Positions 1-8,589 of a stretch of 64,000 nt of DNA are shown here, one piece after another (the first letter of the stretch is position 1; each line of letters starts with the position of its first letter). The notes under the pieces are model-generated. The model searched no databases, was not told where the DNA came from, and saw only the letters and a program-made list of their open reading frames with translations. The DNA lies in contig JACWAF010000035.1 in the NCBI GenBank assembly GCA_014874185.1, forward strand, positions 1 to 64,000, given 5' to 3'. Both the position numbers and the translations under genes were made by a program. The stretch comes from Nitrospirota bacterium. Its GTDB lineage: Bacteria; Nitrospirota; Thermodesulfovibrionia; Thermodesulfovibrionales; JdFR-88.

Positions 1-170
1 CCTTCTTCTCCTTCTTTCTGGCCGCCCCCGCCGCCGAACCCGTATGAGACCTTGGCTACCGGGATCACCGTCCTGCCCCCGGCTGAAACGGGCTCGCCGT
101 AGATGGTCTTCGTGCTCGCCCCTTCCTTCAGGGCTTCCCCGATGTTCTGAAGGTAATCGCTCGTTTTCAT
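1..170 (-). CDS. GerW/YtfJ-family protein, N-terminal part (runs off the window edge)
   Basis: The minus strand opens with ATG at 170-168 and stays open to base 1. It encodes a start [17 protein letters not shown] followed by a segment containing [11 protein letters not shown], then [14 protein letters not shown] and a Gly-rich run. This is the conserved core of the GerW (YtfJ) family. The family is named from sporulation but is widespread in non-sporulating bacteria, where its role is unclear, so no spore function is implied here. The start codon overlaps the stop of the upstream small membrane protein gene (ATGA), so the two are probably co-transcribed. Only about 56 residues are visible. 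Confidence 0.75.
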   Translation of the reverse strand, partial: MKTSDYLQNIGEALKEGASTKTIYGEPVSAGGRTVIPVAKVSYGFGGGGGQKEGEE

Positions 171-346
171 CTGCCTGAAATCCTCCTTGCTATCCCATAC
201 CCGATGATGAGGAATATGAGAAAGAGAATTACGAAGATGATGACCAGTATCTTCGCTATTGTTGCCGCCACTCCCGCTATGCCGGTAAACCCCAGGAGGG
301 CCGCGATGATCGCGATAACGAGAAAAATAAACGCCCATCTAAGCAC
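167..346 (-). CDS. small DUF1328-like membrane protein
   Basis: A 59-residue protein made almost entirely of two hydrophobic segments ([20 protein letters not shown], then [20 protein letters not shown]) ending in a basic tail (ARRISGR). Size and pattern match the DUF1328/YtjA group of two-helix inner-membrane proteins, whose function is unknown. I chose the GTG at 346-344 because an AAGGAGAGG ribosome site lies just upstream. A longer reading from 421 would add a polar, non-conserved N-terminus. The stop overlaps the start of the GerW-like gene. Confidence 0.7.
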   Translation of the reverse strand: MLRWAFIFLVIAIIAALLGFTGIAGVAATIAKILVIIFVILFLIFLIIGYGIARRISGR

Positions 347-540
347 TGTAGACCTCTCCTTATTTACCGCCGGATGCCTGGAATGCCGCACATGGGGAAA
401 CCTCTCATTACAGTTTCCCATTCTTTTAGACGGTTTTCAAGAGGGCAGTTGACATCAAGGCGCCCTTCTGGCAATCTTGCCTTAAGAGCACCACATGGCG
501 CGGGCTCACCCGTTCAGGGGAGTCCTTCCGGAGGAAGAAG

Positions 541-879
541 ATGAATACCCTGACAGCTGCGGCCATTTCCGTTTTTCTTTTCGTTGGAGGGGCGGCGGGA
601 TTGGGCTCCGCCTGGGCCGGTCCGGGAGGAAGCTGGGGGGAACGCGCGCCCGGCGGCGGCATGAACATGGAAGGCGTCCGGGGGATGACCAACGCGGCCG
701 GGGCCAGGGTCCCCATGCTGAAAGACCATAAAAGCGGGCCTTTCACGGCCGCCTCCAGGGAGGAGGCAGAGGTCATTTGCGCGCGGGTTGCCGCGAAGAA
801 CAATAAAAACCTGTGCAGCGCGCGGGAAGCGGGGGGCTTCACCCCGAAGGCAGGCAACTGGTACTGCGTCTGCCAGTAA
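541..879 (+). CDS. small secreted protein of unknown function
   Basis: 112 residues. ATG 541 follows a GGAGGA ribosome site. Residues 1-26 form a signal peptide ending in GSAWA, followed by a Gly-rich stretch with several Met. The C-terminal half carries four cysteines (EVICARV, KNLCSAR, YCVCQ-end) that could form disulfides in the periplasm. I recognise no family. It stands alone, with a short gap before the penicillin-binding protein gene on the same strand. The reading frame on the opposite strand is treated as a shadow. Confidence 0.55.
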   Translation: MNTLTAAAISVFLFVGGAAGLGSAWAGPGGSWGERAPGGGMNMEGVRGMTNAAGARVPMLKDHKSGPFTAASREEAEVICARVAAKNNKNLCSAREAGGFTPKAGNWYCVCQ

Positions 880-978
880 AAACCGGGGCCCCTTGACCGC
901 CGGTTTTCGCTGAATTTGTCAAGTCCGCTCCGGCCCGCCCTTTTGCAAATAGAAAGGGGTAAGTTATATAATTTTTGA

Positions 979-3285
979 ATGAAACTCAGGTTCATCCTGC
1001 TTCTGCTCTTCATCCCCCTTATAGCAGGGACGGCGGTCGGAGGGTATCTTGGAATAGTAAAGGGCACGCCCTCCCTGACCGATCTGAAAAGGCAGAACAT
1101 AACCGGCACCAGGATATATGCCGATGATAATTCGCTTATAGCGGAGATCTCGCCCCAGAAGGGGGTCTATGTGCCCCTTGGCCAGATACCGCAGAATTTA
1201 AGGGACGCGGTGGTGGCCGTGGAGGACACGCGCTTCTACAAGCACGGCGGGGTTGACTATTTCGCCATCGGGCGCGCGCTGCTGACGGACCTCTATCACC
1301 GCGAACTGAAGGAAGGCGCGAGCACAATCACCCAGCAGCTTGCAAAGATAACCTTTCTCTCGCCCGAGAAGACCTTCAAGCGCAAGATCCGCGAGATGGC
1401 CCTGGCCTACAAGATAGAAAAGAACCTCACCAAGGACCAGATACTGGAGCTTTATCTGAACCGGGTCTATTTCGGCCACGGGGCTTATGGGGTGGAGATG
1501 GCGGCCAAGACGTATTTTGGCAAGCCTGTGAGCGATCTCACCCTTCCGGAGGCCGCCCTCATCGCGGGCCTTATCCAGTCCCCGGAGGGTTATTCGCCAT
1601 TCTATCACGCCAGAAAATGCAAAGAGCGCCAGCTGGTAGTCCTTGACCGCATGAGGGTGGGGGGGTATATAAACAGAGAGCAGATGGAAAAGGCCGGCAA
1701 TGCGCCTCTTAAGCTCTCCTCCAGGAGGTCCCCATCCGAGGCCTACCAGTATTTCCTGGATTATGTAAAGCGCTACCTGGAGAAGCGCTACGGAGAGGAA
1801 AGGGTTTACAAGGGAGACCTCAGGGTCTATACCACGCTGGTGAAGGACCTGCAGGTTGAGGGGCAGAAGGACCTGCGGCAGGGGCTCAGGGATCTGGACA
1901 AAAGGCGGGGCTGGCGCGGCCCGCTGAGACACCTGACGGACCTGAAAGACGTAAAAACCGCGGGGGTGGCCCTTACCGTGCAGCCCGCCCCCCATGACGT
2001 GACCCAGGCGGTAGTGCTGAACGTGGCCCCTTCCAAGGCCACACTGGACGTGGGCGGGAGGACCGGGACGCTTCTGAAACAGGACGCACTCTGGGCCCAG
2101 AAGGTCATCGGCGCCAACGGCAAGGTACAGTTCATCAAGAAATTCAACCTGCAGAAGATCCTGCGGCGCGGCGACGTGGTGGAAGTGCGCATAAAATCCA
2201 CCGGCCCCAAGGGGTTCGCCCTTTCCCTGGAGCAGGAGCCCACGAGCGAAGGGGCCCTGGTTTCGATAGACCCCAAGACCGGGTTCATCCGCGCGATGGT
2301 GGGCGGGTATGATTACCGCCAGAGCGAGTTCAACCGAGCCGTCTCCGCCAGGAGGCAGTGCGGAAGCGCCTTCAAGCCCATAATCTACGCGGACGCCATG
2401 GAATCCGGCATGAGCCCCACAACCGTTATAGATGACGAGCCGATAACCTTCGAGTGGGGGCCGGAGGGGAAGTGGTCGCCGCAGAACTACGATGACGAGT
2501 TCTGGGGGCCCACTACCCTGAGGAAGGCCCTGGCCTATTCAAGGAACGTGGTGACCGTGAAGCTCCTGGACCAGCTTGGCATAGACCGGGTGATAAGCTT
2601 CGCGCAGAATATGGGCATAACGGAGCCCATGCCCCGGAACCTCACGCTGGCCCTGGGGTCGCTGAGCATCACCCCGCTGGAGCTTGTGACCGCCTACGCC
2701 CCGTTTGCAAACGGCGGCATAAAAGTGACCCCCTCCGCCATCAAGTACATTACGGACAGCAGGGGGAGGATACTGGAGTCCAACGAGCCCCCGGGCGTGC
2801 CCGTGATCTCGCCTGATACGGCCTTCCTCATCACATCGATGCTGGAGGACGTAATAAACTATGGCACGGGCCATGAGGCGAAATCCCTAGGCGGCCTTGT
2901 GGCGGGCAAGACCGGCACCACCAACGACTACAAGGACGCCTGGTTCGTGGGATACAGCCCCTCGCTGGTTGCGGGGGTCTGGGTGGGTTTTGACGATATG
3001 AAGCCGCTTGGGCACGGCGAGGTCGGCGGCGTTGCGGCAACCCCGGTGTGGACCAGGTTCATGAGATACGCCCTTTCAAAATATCCCTCAGGAGGGTTCG
3101 GGGCCCCGCCCGAAGACATCGTAAGCTATACGGTGGACGCCAAGACCGGGCAGATCATCCAGGTGCCGGTCGTGAACGCCCCCGGCACATATCAGGAGTA
3201 CTTCAAGAAAGGCAGCGAGCCGCAGCCGGGACAGCCCCTGCCCCCGATGCAGCAAGAGAACAAGGAAAACGCGAACATAGACTAG
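979..3285 (+). CDS. mrcA: penicillin-binding protein 1A (bifunctional transglycosylase/transpeptidase)
   Basis: A 768-residue class A PBP that polymerises lipid II and cross-links peptidoglycan in the periplasm. It has an N-terminal membrane anchor at residues 4-26. The GT51 transglycosylase domain has catalytic Glu82 in VEDTRFYKHGGVD and the STITQQLAK and LYLNRVYFGHGAYG motifs. The transpeptidase domain has SAFK near 463, SRN near 519 and KTGTTNDYKDAWFVG near 643. Length is typical for Gram-negative PBP1A. A TATAAT lies at 968-973, very close to ATG 979, so the message may have a very short leader or the promoter may lie elsewhere. The foreign island begins immediately downstream. Confidence 0.95.
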   Translation: MKLRFILLLLFIPLIAGTAVGGYLGIVKGTPSLTDLKRQNITGTRIYADDNSLIAEISPQKGVYVPLGQIPQNLRDAVVAVEDTRFYKHGGVDYFAIGRALLTDLYHRELKEGASTITQQLAKITFLSPEKTFKRKIREMALAYKIEKNLTKDQILELYLNRVYFGHGAYGVEMAAKTYFGKPVSDLTLPEAALIAGLIQSPEGYSPFYHARKCKERQLVVLDRMRVGGYINREQMEKAGNAPLKLSSRRSPSEAYQYFLDYVKRYLEKRYGEERVYKGDLRVYTTLVKDLQVEGQKDLRQGLRDLDKRRGWRGPLRHLTDLKDVKTAGVALTVQPAPHDVTQAVVLNVAPSKATLDVGGRTGTLLKQDALWAQKVIGANGKVQFIKKFNLQKILRRGDVVEVRIKSTGPKGFALSLEQEPTSEGALVSIDPKTGFIRAMVGGYDYRQSEFNRAVSARRQCGSAFKPIIYADAMESGMSPTTVIDDEPITFEWGPEGKWSPQNYDDEFWGPTTLRKALAYSRNVVTVKLLDQLGIDRVISFAQNMGITEPMPRNLTLALGSLSITPLELVTAYAPFANGGIKVTPSAIKYITDSRGRILESNEPPGVPVISPDTAFLITSMLEDVINYGTGHEAKSLGGLVAGKTGTTNDYKDAWFVGYSPSLVAGVWVGFDDMKPLGHGEVGGVAATPVWTRFMRYALSKYPSGGFGAPPEDIVSYTVDAKTGQIIQVPVVNAPGTYQEYFKKGSEPQPGQPLPPMQQENKENANID

Positions 3286-3298
3286 GTTTTGGATTCTC

Positions 3299-3670
3299 CC
3301 CTCCTTGGAAAAAGCCCAAAAGTGCAGCCAAATGCTGGCCCTTGTGAGATACCATCTGGAGCAGCGTTTGATAACGCACCTGCGCAAGCGGCATAAGGTC
3401 AGAAACAGGAAGACGGGATACGTCCGGTTTCCACAACGGGCGTTATATGAACGGTACGGGCTTTACAAAGTGCCAAAATCAGCGGCCTGGAAGAAGGCGC
3501 ATGCCTAATGGTGAAGAACATCGGAAAGCCGTGTGCGGGAAAATCGCACGCACGGTTTGATGAGGGGAGACTGATGATCGAACCCAGTCTGCTGACACGT
3601 AATAGCCGCGTGCGGCGAGGCGTTCCCAAAGTCCTGGCTGGCTCAGGGACTCAGTTTCCTACTCTACCCG
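3299..3670 (+). mobile_element. 3' remnant of a bacterial group II intron
   Basis: The segment contains the last part of an intron-encoded maturase (3305-3508), then a domain V-like hairpin at about 3526-3558 (AGCCGTGTGCG, a GAAA-containing loop, then CGCACGCACGGTTT), followed by a domain VI-like stretch. This is the order seen at the 3' end of bacterial group II introns. The reverse-transcriptase part and the 5' RNA domains are missing, so it is a dead fragment. The 3' boundary is approximate. It lies 13 bases after the PBP1A stop. Confidence 0.7.
3305..3508 (+). pseudogene. group II intron maturase, C-terminal fragment
   Basis: The frame encodes a basic peptide including VRYHLEQRLITHLRKRHKV, RFPQRALYERYGLYKVP and AWKKAHA before its stop. 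This resembles the extreme C-terminus (maturase X/DNA-binding region) of group II intron reverse transcriptases. About 67 residues remain of a protein that is usually over 400, with no RT motifs upstream. The match is from memory of the family pattern. Confidence 0.65.
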
Positions 3671-3697
3671 GAATTCGGAATTCCGGAATTCAGTAGG

Positions 3698-3808
3698 TTC
3701 GAGTTCTATAACAGGCAACGACCACATTCAAGCCTAGACGACCGAACCCCTTATGAGGCATACTGGAATCTACCCAGGGCCGGATACCCGGCATTGCAGG
3801 CGGCTTGA
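3698..3808 (+). pseudogene. IS3-family transposase OrfB, C-terminal fragment
   Basis: An open stretch reads FEFYNRQRPHSSLDDRTPYE and ends LPRAGYPALQAA before TGA. YNRQRPHSSLDDRTP is the hallmark end of the IS3-family integrase core. There is no upstream D-D portion. The following bases (about 3809-3870, including TTAAATTGGCCGCTAAACTG) look like an IS3-type element end. It abuts the group II intron remnant and precedes the DUF262 gene. Confidence 0.75.
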
Positions 3809-3974
3809 TGAACAGGGTTTTCCACCTTAAATTGGCCGCTAAACTGTACAAACAATGGGGACCACCTCTCCTTGCCTGGATGCGCAAAGAAGGATTCGTG
3901 CCCGTGGGTTTTGGTAAACCTACAAAAGTATTAATATTAAATAATGAAACTAGAAATACTTATGAGGATCGATA

Positions 3975-5663
3975 ATGGCTAAGGCTGAAGCTACTGTAGA
4001 AGAATTAGTTGGGATGATTGAACGTGGAGAACTCAGACTACCCGAGATGCAGCGCCGATATGTTTGGCGTTCGACACGAGTTCGAGATCTTATGGACTCT
4101 CTCTACCGTGGATATCCTTCTGGAGCTATTTTGCTCTGGGAAACTGATGAAACAGTTCCGTTGCAAGAATTTGCTATTAATCAGCAATCAAATCCATACC
4201 GAAGCACGCGTCTTTTGCTTGATGGTCAGCAGCGCCTAACTTCATTATCGGCCATTATCCGTGGTGAACTGGTCACAGTAAGAGGACGTCAACGCCCAAT
4301 CGAATTACTTTTTAATTTGGAACACACAGATGAATTAGTGGTTGTCACTGAAGTCGATGAAGATAATGGAGATGAAGATTTAGTTGAAGATGAGGCGGAT
4401 TCCACAGAAGACGACATTCAAAAACGTTTTGATAAAATGACTTTTGTCGTTTCCACCAAAAAGCTCATACAACATCCCCACTGGGTTAAAGTAACAGATG
4501 TCTTTAAAACAGATGAGGATGCGCCATTTCTTGAAAGAGCAGGAGTGGAAAAGGTCAGCGATCCAAGATATAAAAAATACAGCCAACGTCTTGCTCGACT
4601 AAGGGCCATCCGCAGATATATTTATCGCATGGATGTATTAGAACGCGGACTTTCGTATAACGAGGTAACAGAGATTTTCGTCAGAGTAAATTCTTTGGGT
4701 GCCAAGCTTAGGAGTTCAGATTTGGCATTGGCACAGATTACGGCTAAATGGCGCAATTCTCTTAAAATATTCCAAACATTTCAACAGCAGTGCGCTAGGA
4801 CAGGATTTGATCTTGATCTTAGTGTATTTCTTAAAAATATGATTGTGTTTGCAACTGGGCAATCACGTTTTCTCACAGTTGGCAGCTTATCAATAGATAC
4901 ATTGCAATCGGCATGGAACGAGAGTCGTGAAGGGATGGAATTTGCGCTCAATTTTTTAAAGAATAATGCAAAGATTGATAGCGTTGCTCTTTTGTCCTCT
5001 CCATACATACTTATTACCCTTGGATACTATGCGAATAAACTGGATTATCAATTATCTCTTGCTGAATCTGAACGCTTATGCTATTGGATATTGGTTGCTA
5101 ATGCTAAAGGTCGCTATTCACGTGGGTCCAGTGAGTCAATACTCGATCAGGATTTGGCAACATTGAAACAAGGCAGAGGCGCTCAGGAATTAATTGAACG
5201 GCTTCGGCTCCAAGTCGGCCGATTGGATATCTCTCCACAGGAACTAGAAGGCCGAAATCAGCGCAGCGCGCTTTTTAAAACAATGTTTCTTGCATTTCGC
5301 TCAGATGGAGCCAGGGACTGGCGTTCGAATATAGCTATTGCTTTAGATCATTCTGGAGCTCATCATCAATTGCAGTTCCATCATATTTTCCCAAAAGCGG
5401 TTCTTAAAAACAGTTACACTGCTCGCGAGGCTGATGATATTGCAAATCTATGCTTTATTGCTGGTAAAACCAATCGAAATATTAGTGATAAGGCCCCCGT
5501 GGAGTACTTTCCTCAACTTGTAGAGAAAATTGGAGTGTCAGCTTTTCAGTATCAGCAGATACCCATTGACGAAGCCCTGCTTGGAGTTGATAATTACAAA
5601 GCGTTTCTTGCGCGTCGCCGAGATCTTATTGCTCAACGGCTTAATGCGTTTCTTAGGAATTGA
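3975..5663 (+). CDS. DUF262/HNH single-chain protein, GmrSD-like (probable type IV-type defence nuclease)
   Basis: 562 residues. The N-terminal DUF262 (ParB-like) domain is seen in LRLPEMQRRYVW, GYPSGAILLWE and the hallmark LLLDGQQRLTSL near residue 83. An acidic linker (about residues 120-145) follows. The C-terminus holds an HNH-like signature, FHHIFPKAVL near 468 followed by ANLCFI and KTNRNISDKAPVEYF. This architecture matches GmrS and GmrD merged in one chain. Known members bind NTP and cut modified phage DNA; function here is inferred. Codon use is clearly more AT-rich than the neighbours, and the gene is flanked by IS and intron debris, so it was probably acquired. No methyltransferase partner is present. 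Confidence 0.8.
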   Translation: MAKAEATVEELVGMIERGELRLPEMQRRYVWRSTRVRDLMDSLYRGYPSGAILLWETDETVPLQEFAINQQSNPYRSTRLLLDGQQRLTSLSAIIRGELVTVRGRQRPIELLFNLEHTDELVVVTEVDEDNGDEDLVEDEADSTEDDIQKRFDKMTFVVSTKKLIQHPHWVKVTDVFKTDEDAPFLERAGVEKVSDPRYKKYSQRLARLRAIRRYIYRMDVLERGLSYNEVTEIFVRVNSLGAKLRSSDLALAQITAKWRNSLKIFQTFQQQCARTGFDLDLSVFLKNMIVFATGQSRFLTVGSLSIDTLQSAWNESREGMEFALNFLKNNAKIDSVALLSSPYILITLGYYANKLDYQLSLAESERLCYWILVANAKGRYSRGSSESILDQDLATLKQGRGAQELIERLRLQVGRLDISPQELEGRNQRSALFKTMFLAFRSDGARDWRSNIAIALDHSGAHHQLQFHHIFPKAVLKNSYTAREADDIANLCFIAGKTNRNISDKAPVEYFPQLVEKIGVSAFQYQQIPIDEALLGVDNYKAFLARRRDLIAQRLNAFLRN

Positions 5664-5747
5664 TAAGAAAGTAAATTTGAAAAAGAAGGTGCCTGCTCCG
5701 AGCTCGATTTAATAATAAAGATATTAAAGAAGCCATATGCGGGCTCT

Positions 5748-5894
5748 TGTCAATAGGTGTGTAAAAAGCCATCAGGCGGCCATCCTTACAAGCGCCTTTG
5801 AAGCATCCTTTGCGACCCCATCGATAAACTCTTAGTTGATTGATCCCAACTTGAAAGGATACACCGCCTTTAACTATTTACACACTTTTTGATA
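5748..5894. mobile_element. 147-bp MITE-like element with IS256-type ends
   Basis: The left end TGTCAATAGGTGTGTAAA (5748-5765) is an imperfect inverted match to the right end TTTACACACTTTTTGATA (5877-5894), with the GTGTGTAAA core identical. GTGTGTAAA ends are typical of IS256-like elements. The interior has no long open frame, so this is a non-autonomous or internally deleted copy just after the DUF262 gene. Family assignment is tentative. Confidence 0.5.
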
Positions 5895-5934
5895 ATACCC
5901 CCTGTGAGCGTCTATAATTCATTAATCGGAATTT

Positions 5935-5960
5935 GTCGGGTTACGCTCCGCTAACCCGAC
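5935..5960. repeat. palindromic repeat GTCGGGTTA-N8-TAACCCGAC
   Basis: A perfect 9-bp stem (5935-5943 with 5952-5960) around CGCTCCGC. Hairpins of this form are dispersed in many bacterial genomes, often next to IS scars. It marks the right edge of the AT-rich island. Confidence 0.6.
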
Positions 5961-6053
5961 CTACACGAAAAAATTGCTAGTCGAAATCTGCACAATTATA
6001 ACAAATCCAAATGCGAGCGCTTCATTGCTTCCAGGCAAACAACATTTGCACTG

Positions 6054-6081
6054 TTGAAAATCTGCCCGGTTTGGGTATTAT
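6054..6081 (+). promoter_or_regulatory. sigma-70-like promoter for the TPR-phosphomannomutase pair
   Basis: TTGAAA at 6054-6059 and TATTAT at 6076-6081 are 16 bases apart. A strong AAGGAGG ribosome site follows at 6110-6116, ahead of ATG 6125. This is pattern match only. Confidence 0.45.
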
Positions 6082-6124
6082 TTAATATGTTTGATCCCCT
6101 CGGGGTGACAAGGAGGAATTCATC

Positions 6125-6436
6125 ATGCTTAAAAGGTTCATCGGGGCGGTGTTATGTCTGGCGGGGCTTTCCTTTTTTACCCTGGCTTTTGCCGCGGACC
6201 CCTATCAGGAGGCCCTCTCCGCCTACCAGAAAGGCAACTACAGAAAGACGGTAGAGGTGCTTCAGGACTATGTGCAGAAGACCCCCTCGGCGGAGGCCTA
6301 TTATCTGCTGGGCTATGCAAACTATAAACTCGGGAACCTGATAGAGGCGGACAAGTACTTCGATGAGGCATACCTTATAAACCCCGACCTCGCGCCGGAG
6401 AAGATAATACCGTCCGGAGGACAACAATCCAAATGA
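6125..6436 (+). CDS. small secreted TPR protein
   Basis: 103 residues with a signal peptide (residues 1-23, cleavage after AFA) and about two tetratricopeptide helices pairs: YQEALSAYQKGNYRKTVEVL and AYYLLGYANYKLGNLIEADKY. TPRs mediate protein-protein contacts, here in the periplasm or outer membrane. The AAGGAGG site supports ATG 6125. The stop overlaps the phosphomannomutase start by four bases (ATGA), so translation is coupled. The partner is unknown. Confidence 0.75.
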   Translation: MLKRFIGAVLCLAGLSFFTLAFAADPYQEALSAYQKGNYRKTVEVLQDYVQKTPSAEAYYLLGYANYKLGNLIEADKYFDEAYLINPDLAPEKIIPSGGQQSK

Positions 6437-7791
6437 TCCAATCTCAAATCTTCAGGGAATACGATATACGCGGGGTCTGGGGGAAGGACCTCACGGAGGA
6501 GGCTGTCTACCAGATAGGCCGGGCATTCGCGGTCTACCTGAAGGAAAAGACCGGGCTCGGGCGCCCGAAGATCTCGATAGGCTGGGACGCGAGGCTAAGC
6601 TCCCCGCGCATCTTCGAGGTCCTCTCGGAGGCCTCGCTTAAAAGCGGCCTGGACGTGGTGGAGCTGGGCATGTGCCCCACCCCCGTGCAGTATTATTCGC
6701 TCTTCAACCTGAAGATTGACGGCGGCATCATGGTAACGGCCAGCCATAACCCGGCCGAGTTCAATGGCCTGAAGCTCTCTGTGCGCACGGAGACGCTCTT
6801 CGGCGACCAGATACAGGAGATAAGGCGCTACGTGGAGGCCGGCAGGCATACGGACGGCAAGGGCTCCATGGAGGCTTATAACATAATCCCGGAATACATA
6901 AGCTACATGGAGAAGCAGTTCAGTTCCTTTAGCGGCATACATGCCGTGGCGGACTGCGGAAACGGCGTGGCCGGGCTTGCCGGGCCGGAGATAATCGAAA
7001 GCAGGGGAGGCAGAGTTACAAGGCTCTACTGCGAGCCAGACGGCAGGTTCCCCAACCATCACCCGGACCCCGTTGTGCCCGCCAACATAAAGGACATGAT
7101 AGAGCGCGTGAAGCGGGACGGGGCCGACGTGGGCATCGGCTGGGACGGCGACGCCGACCGCCTGGGCATTGTGGACGGCGAAGGGGACATGATCTGGGGC
7201 GACAAGCTGATGATAATTTTTTCCCGCGATATACTGAAGGCCCATCCGGGGGCAACGGTAATAGGCGAGGTGAAGTGCTCGCAGACGATGTACGACGACA
7301 TAAAGGCGCACGGCGGAAACGCGGTGATGTGGAAGACGGGCCACTCGCTTATCAAGCACAAGATGAAAGAGTCCGGCGCGGTGCTGGCCGGTGAGATGAG
7401 CGGGCACATATTCTTTGCGGACCGGTACTTTGGATATGACGACGCCATCTACGCCAGCCTGCGCCTGCTGGAGATACTGAAAAAGAACGGCCCCCCATAT
7501 TCGGTAAGGAAACTGCTGGAGGGCGTGCCCAAAATGGTGGCCACGCCGGAGATTCGAGTGGACTGCCCGGACGACAAGAAGTTCAAGGTGGTGGAAGAGA
7601 TGAAGAAGGCCCTCGCCGGTTATCCCACCATTGACATAGACGGTGTCCGCGTGCAGATGGCGGGCGGATGGGGGCTTATCAGGGCATCCAATACGCAGCC
7701 CGCGCTGGTTATGAGGTTTGAGGCTGAGGACGAGGCCGAAATGGACGCCATCCGCCGGAAGGTGGAAGGCGAGTTAAGGAAGCTGCTTTAG
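6433..7791 (+). CDS. manB: phosphomannomutase/phosphoglucomutase
   Basis: 452 residues of the alpha-D-phosphohexomutase family, interconverting hexose 6- and 1-phosphates for nucleotide-sugar and envelope glycan synthesis in the cytosol. The phosphoserine loop is MVTASHNPAEFNGLKL near residue 100. The Mg site is GWDGDADRLGIVDGEG near 235, the sugar-binding loop GEMSGH near 317, and the C-terminal phosphate-binding loop RASNTQPALVMRFE. Whether mannose or glucose is preferred cannot be told from sequence. The gene is co-transcribed with the TPR gene. Confidence 0.9.
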   Translation: MIQSQIFREYDIRGVWGKDLTEEAVYQIGRAFAVYLKEKTGLGRPKISIGWDARLSSPRIFEVLSEASLKSGLDVVELGMCPTPVQYYSLFNLKIDGGIMVTASHNPAEFNGLKLSVRTETLFGDQIQEIRRYVEAGRHTDGKGSMEAYNIIPEYISYMEKQFSSFSGIHAVADCGNGVAGLAGPEIIESRGGRVTRLYCEPDGRFPNHHPDPVVPANIKDMIERVKRDGADVGIGWDGDADRLGIVDGEGDMIWGDKLMIIFSRDILKAHPGATVIGEVKCSQTMYDDIKAHGGNAVMWKTGHSLIKHKMKESGAVLAGEMSGHIFFADRYFGYDDAIYASLRLLEILKKNGPPYSVRKLLEGVPKMVATPEIRVDCPDDKKFKVVEEMKKALAGYPTIDIDGVRVQMAGGWGLIRASNTQPALVMRFEAEDEAEMDAIRRKVEGELRKLL

Positions 7792-7801
7792 TATGATGGG
7801 T

Positions 7802-7845
7802 GCAGGGACGAGTCCCTGCCGGGGGATTGGGGGCAGCGCCCCCAA
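7802..7845. terminator. two strong hairpins between convergent genes
   Basis: GCAGGGAC-GA-GTCCCTGC (7802-7819) and TTGGGGGC-AGC-GCCCCCAA (7827-7845) are perfect stems in the 66-bp gap between the phosphomannomutase and the MerR gene. A T-run follows at 7854-7859. They probably act as a terminator for both strands. The first hairpin also resembles a dispersed genomic repeat. Confidence 0.6.
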
Positions 7846-7857
7846 AGGTATTGTTTT

Positions 7858-8304
7858 TTAAGGAAGCTGTTTTAGTTGCTTTTTCTCTTTCAGCTTGGCC
7901 GCTATGTAGACCACGCAGTCTTCGCAGATCTTGCCGGTTGCCTTGTTGCAGATCATCCGGTTAAGCTCCCAGCAGGGCTTCGTCTTGTCGATGTAAGCGG
8001 AGCAGTTGGATTTGCGCTCTTCGGAGCAGCCGGTTATCTCCCAGCAGGGGGCGTACTGGAGCAGCCTTTTTATGCCCTCTATGCTTATCTTCTTGGTGTG
8101 TATGAGTTCCCGGATGCACATGAGCCATTTGATATCGTTTTCGGAGTAGAAGCGGTTCTTGTTCCTTCTGGAGGGTTTCAGGAGGCCGTGCTTCTCGTAA
8201 AGCCTGAGGGTCTGGTCGGTGGTGCCCACCAGCTCCGCAACCACCCCGATGGGGTAAAGCGGCATGTCCTCTTTCTGCTTTCCGGTTAAAACTTCTTTCC
8301 TCAT
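7858..8304 (-). CDS. MerR-family regulator with a Cys-rich C-terminal domain
   Basis: 148 residues. Residues 15-85 form a MerR winged helix (YPIGVVAELVGTTDQTLRLY, then NRFYSENDIKWL). MerR proteins untwist promoters with long spacers. The effector half is unusual: it begins APCWEITGC and continues with KSNCSAY, KPCWELNRMICN and ICEDCVVY, giving eight Cys with a repeated CWE motif. This spacing is unlike the metal loops of CueR or ZntR and could bind an iron-sulfur cluster or Zn. The neighbouring genes do not reveal its target. Family is firm, ligand unknown. Confidence 0.8.
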   Translation of the reverse strand: MRKEVLTGKQKEDMPLYPIGVVAELVGTTDQTLRLYEKHGLLKPSRRNKNRFYSENDIKWLMCIRELIHTKKISIEGIKRLLQYAPCWEITGCSEERKSNCSAYIDKTKPCWELNRMICNKATGKICEDCVVYIAAKLKEKKQLKQLP

Positions 8305-8506
8305 TCTCCCCTAAACCCGGTATTGTTAATCATAAATTTAAGTTATTTACTATTTAAACCTTTTTCAAAAATAAAAAGCAAGAAGGGTAATTATTAAAAA
8401 TATTTATAAATATTAAAGGTTGGGGGCTGAAGGGGGATTCGTCGACCCTCACCCTCCGCTTTGCTCCTCCCTCTCCCGATGGAGAGGGCCGGGGTGAGGG
8501 AGGTAA

Positions 8507-8575
8507 AAGTTCTCTTGCCCAAGGCGGATAAAATCCGCCGTATCTGATGTTCTCTTACAAGAGAAAGAACAATCT
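8507..8575. repeat. intergenic hairpin repeat (AAAAGTTCT...TTCTCTTACAAGAGAA type)
   Basis: In the 285-base gap between pyk and the MerR gene there is AAAAGTTCTCTTGCCC, a hairpin GGCGGATAAAATCCGCC, and TTCTCT-TACA-AGAGAA. Related blocks occur near 22936-23056, 53974-54085 and 58016-58054, each just 3' of a gene. Upstream (8441-8500) there is another dyad, CCCTCTCC-CGAT-GGAGAGGG, inside a CTCACCC/GGGTGAG frame. No gene is seen here. Confidence 0.5.
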
Positions 8576-8589
8576 TTTATTTCTTATCC

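Noticed and set aside
426-1109. 227-residue minus-strand frame over the small secreted protein gene
   Set aside because: It overlaps the start of PBP1A and has no motif or ribosome site. The plus-strand frame has a signal peptide and a ribosome site.
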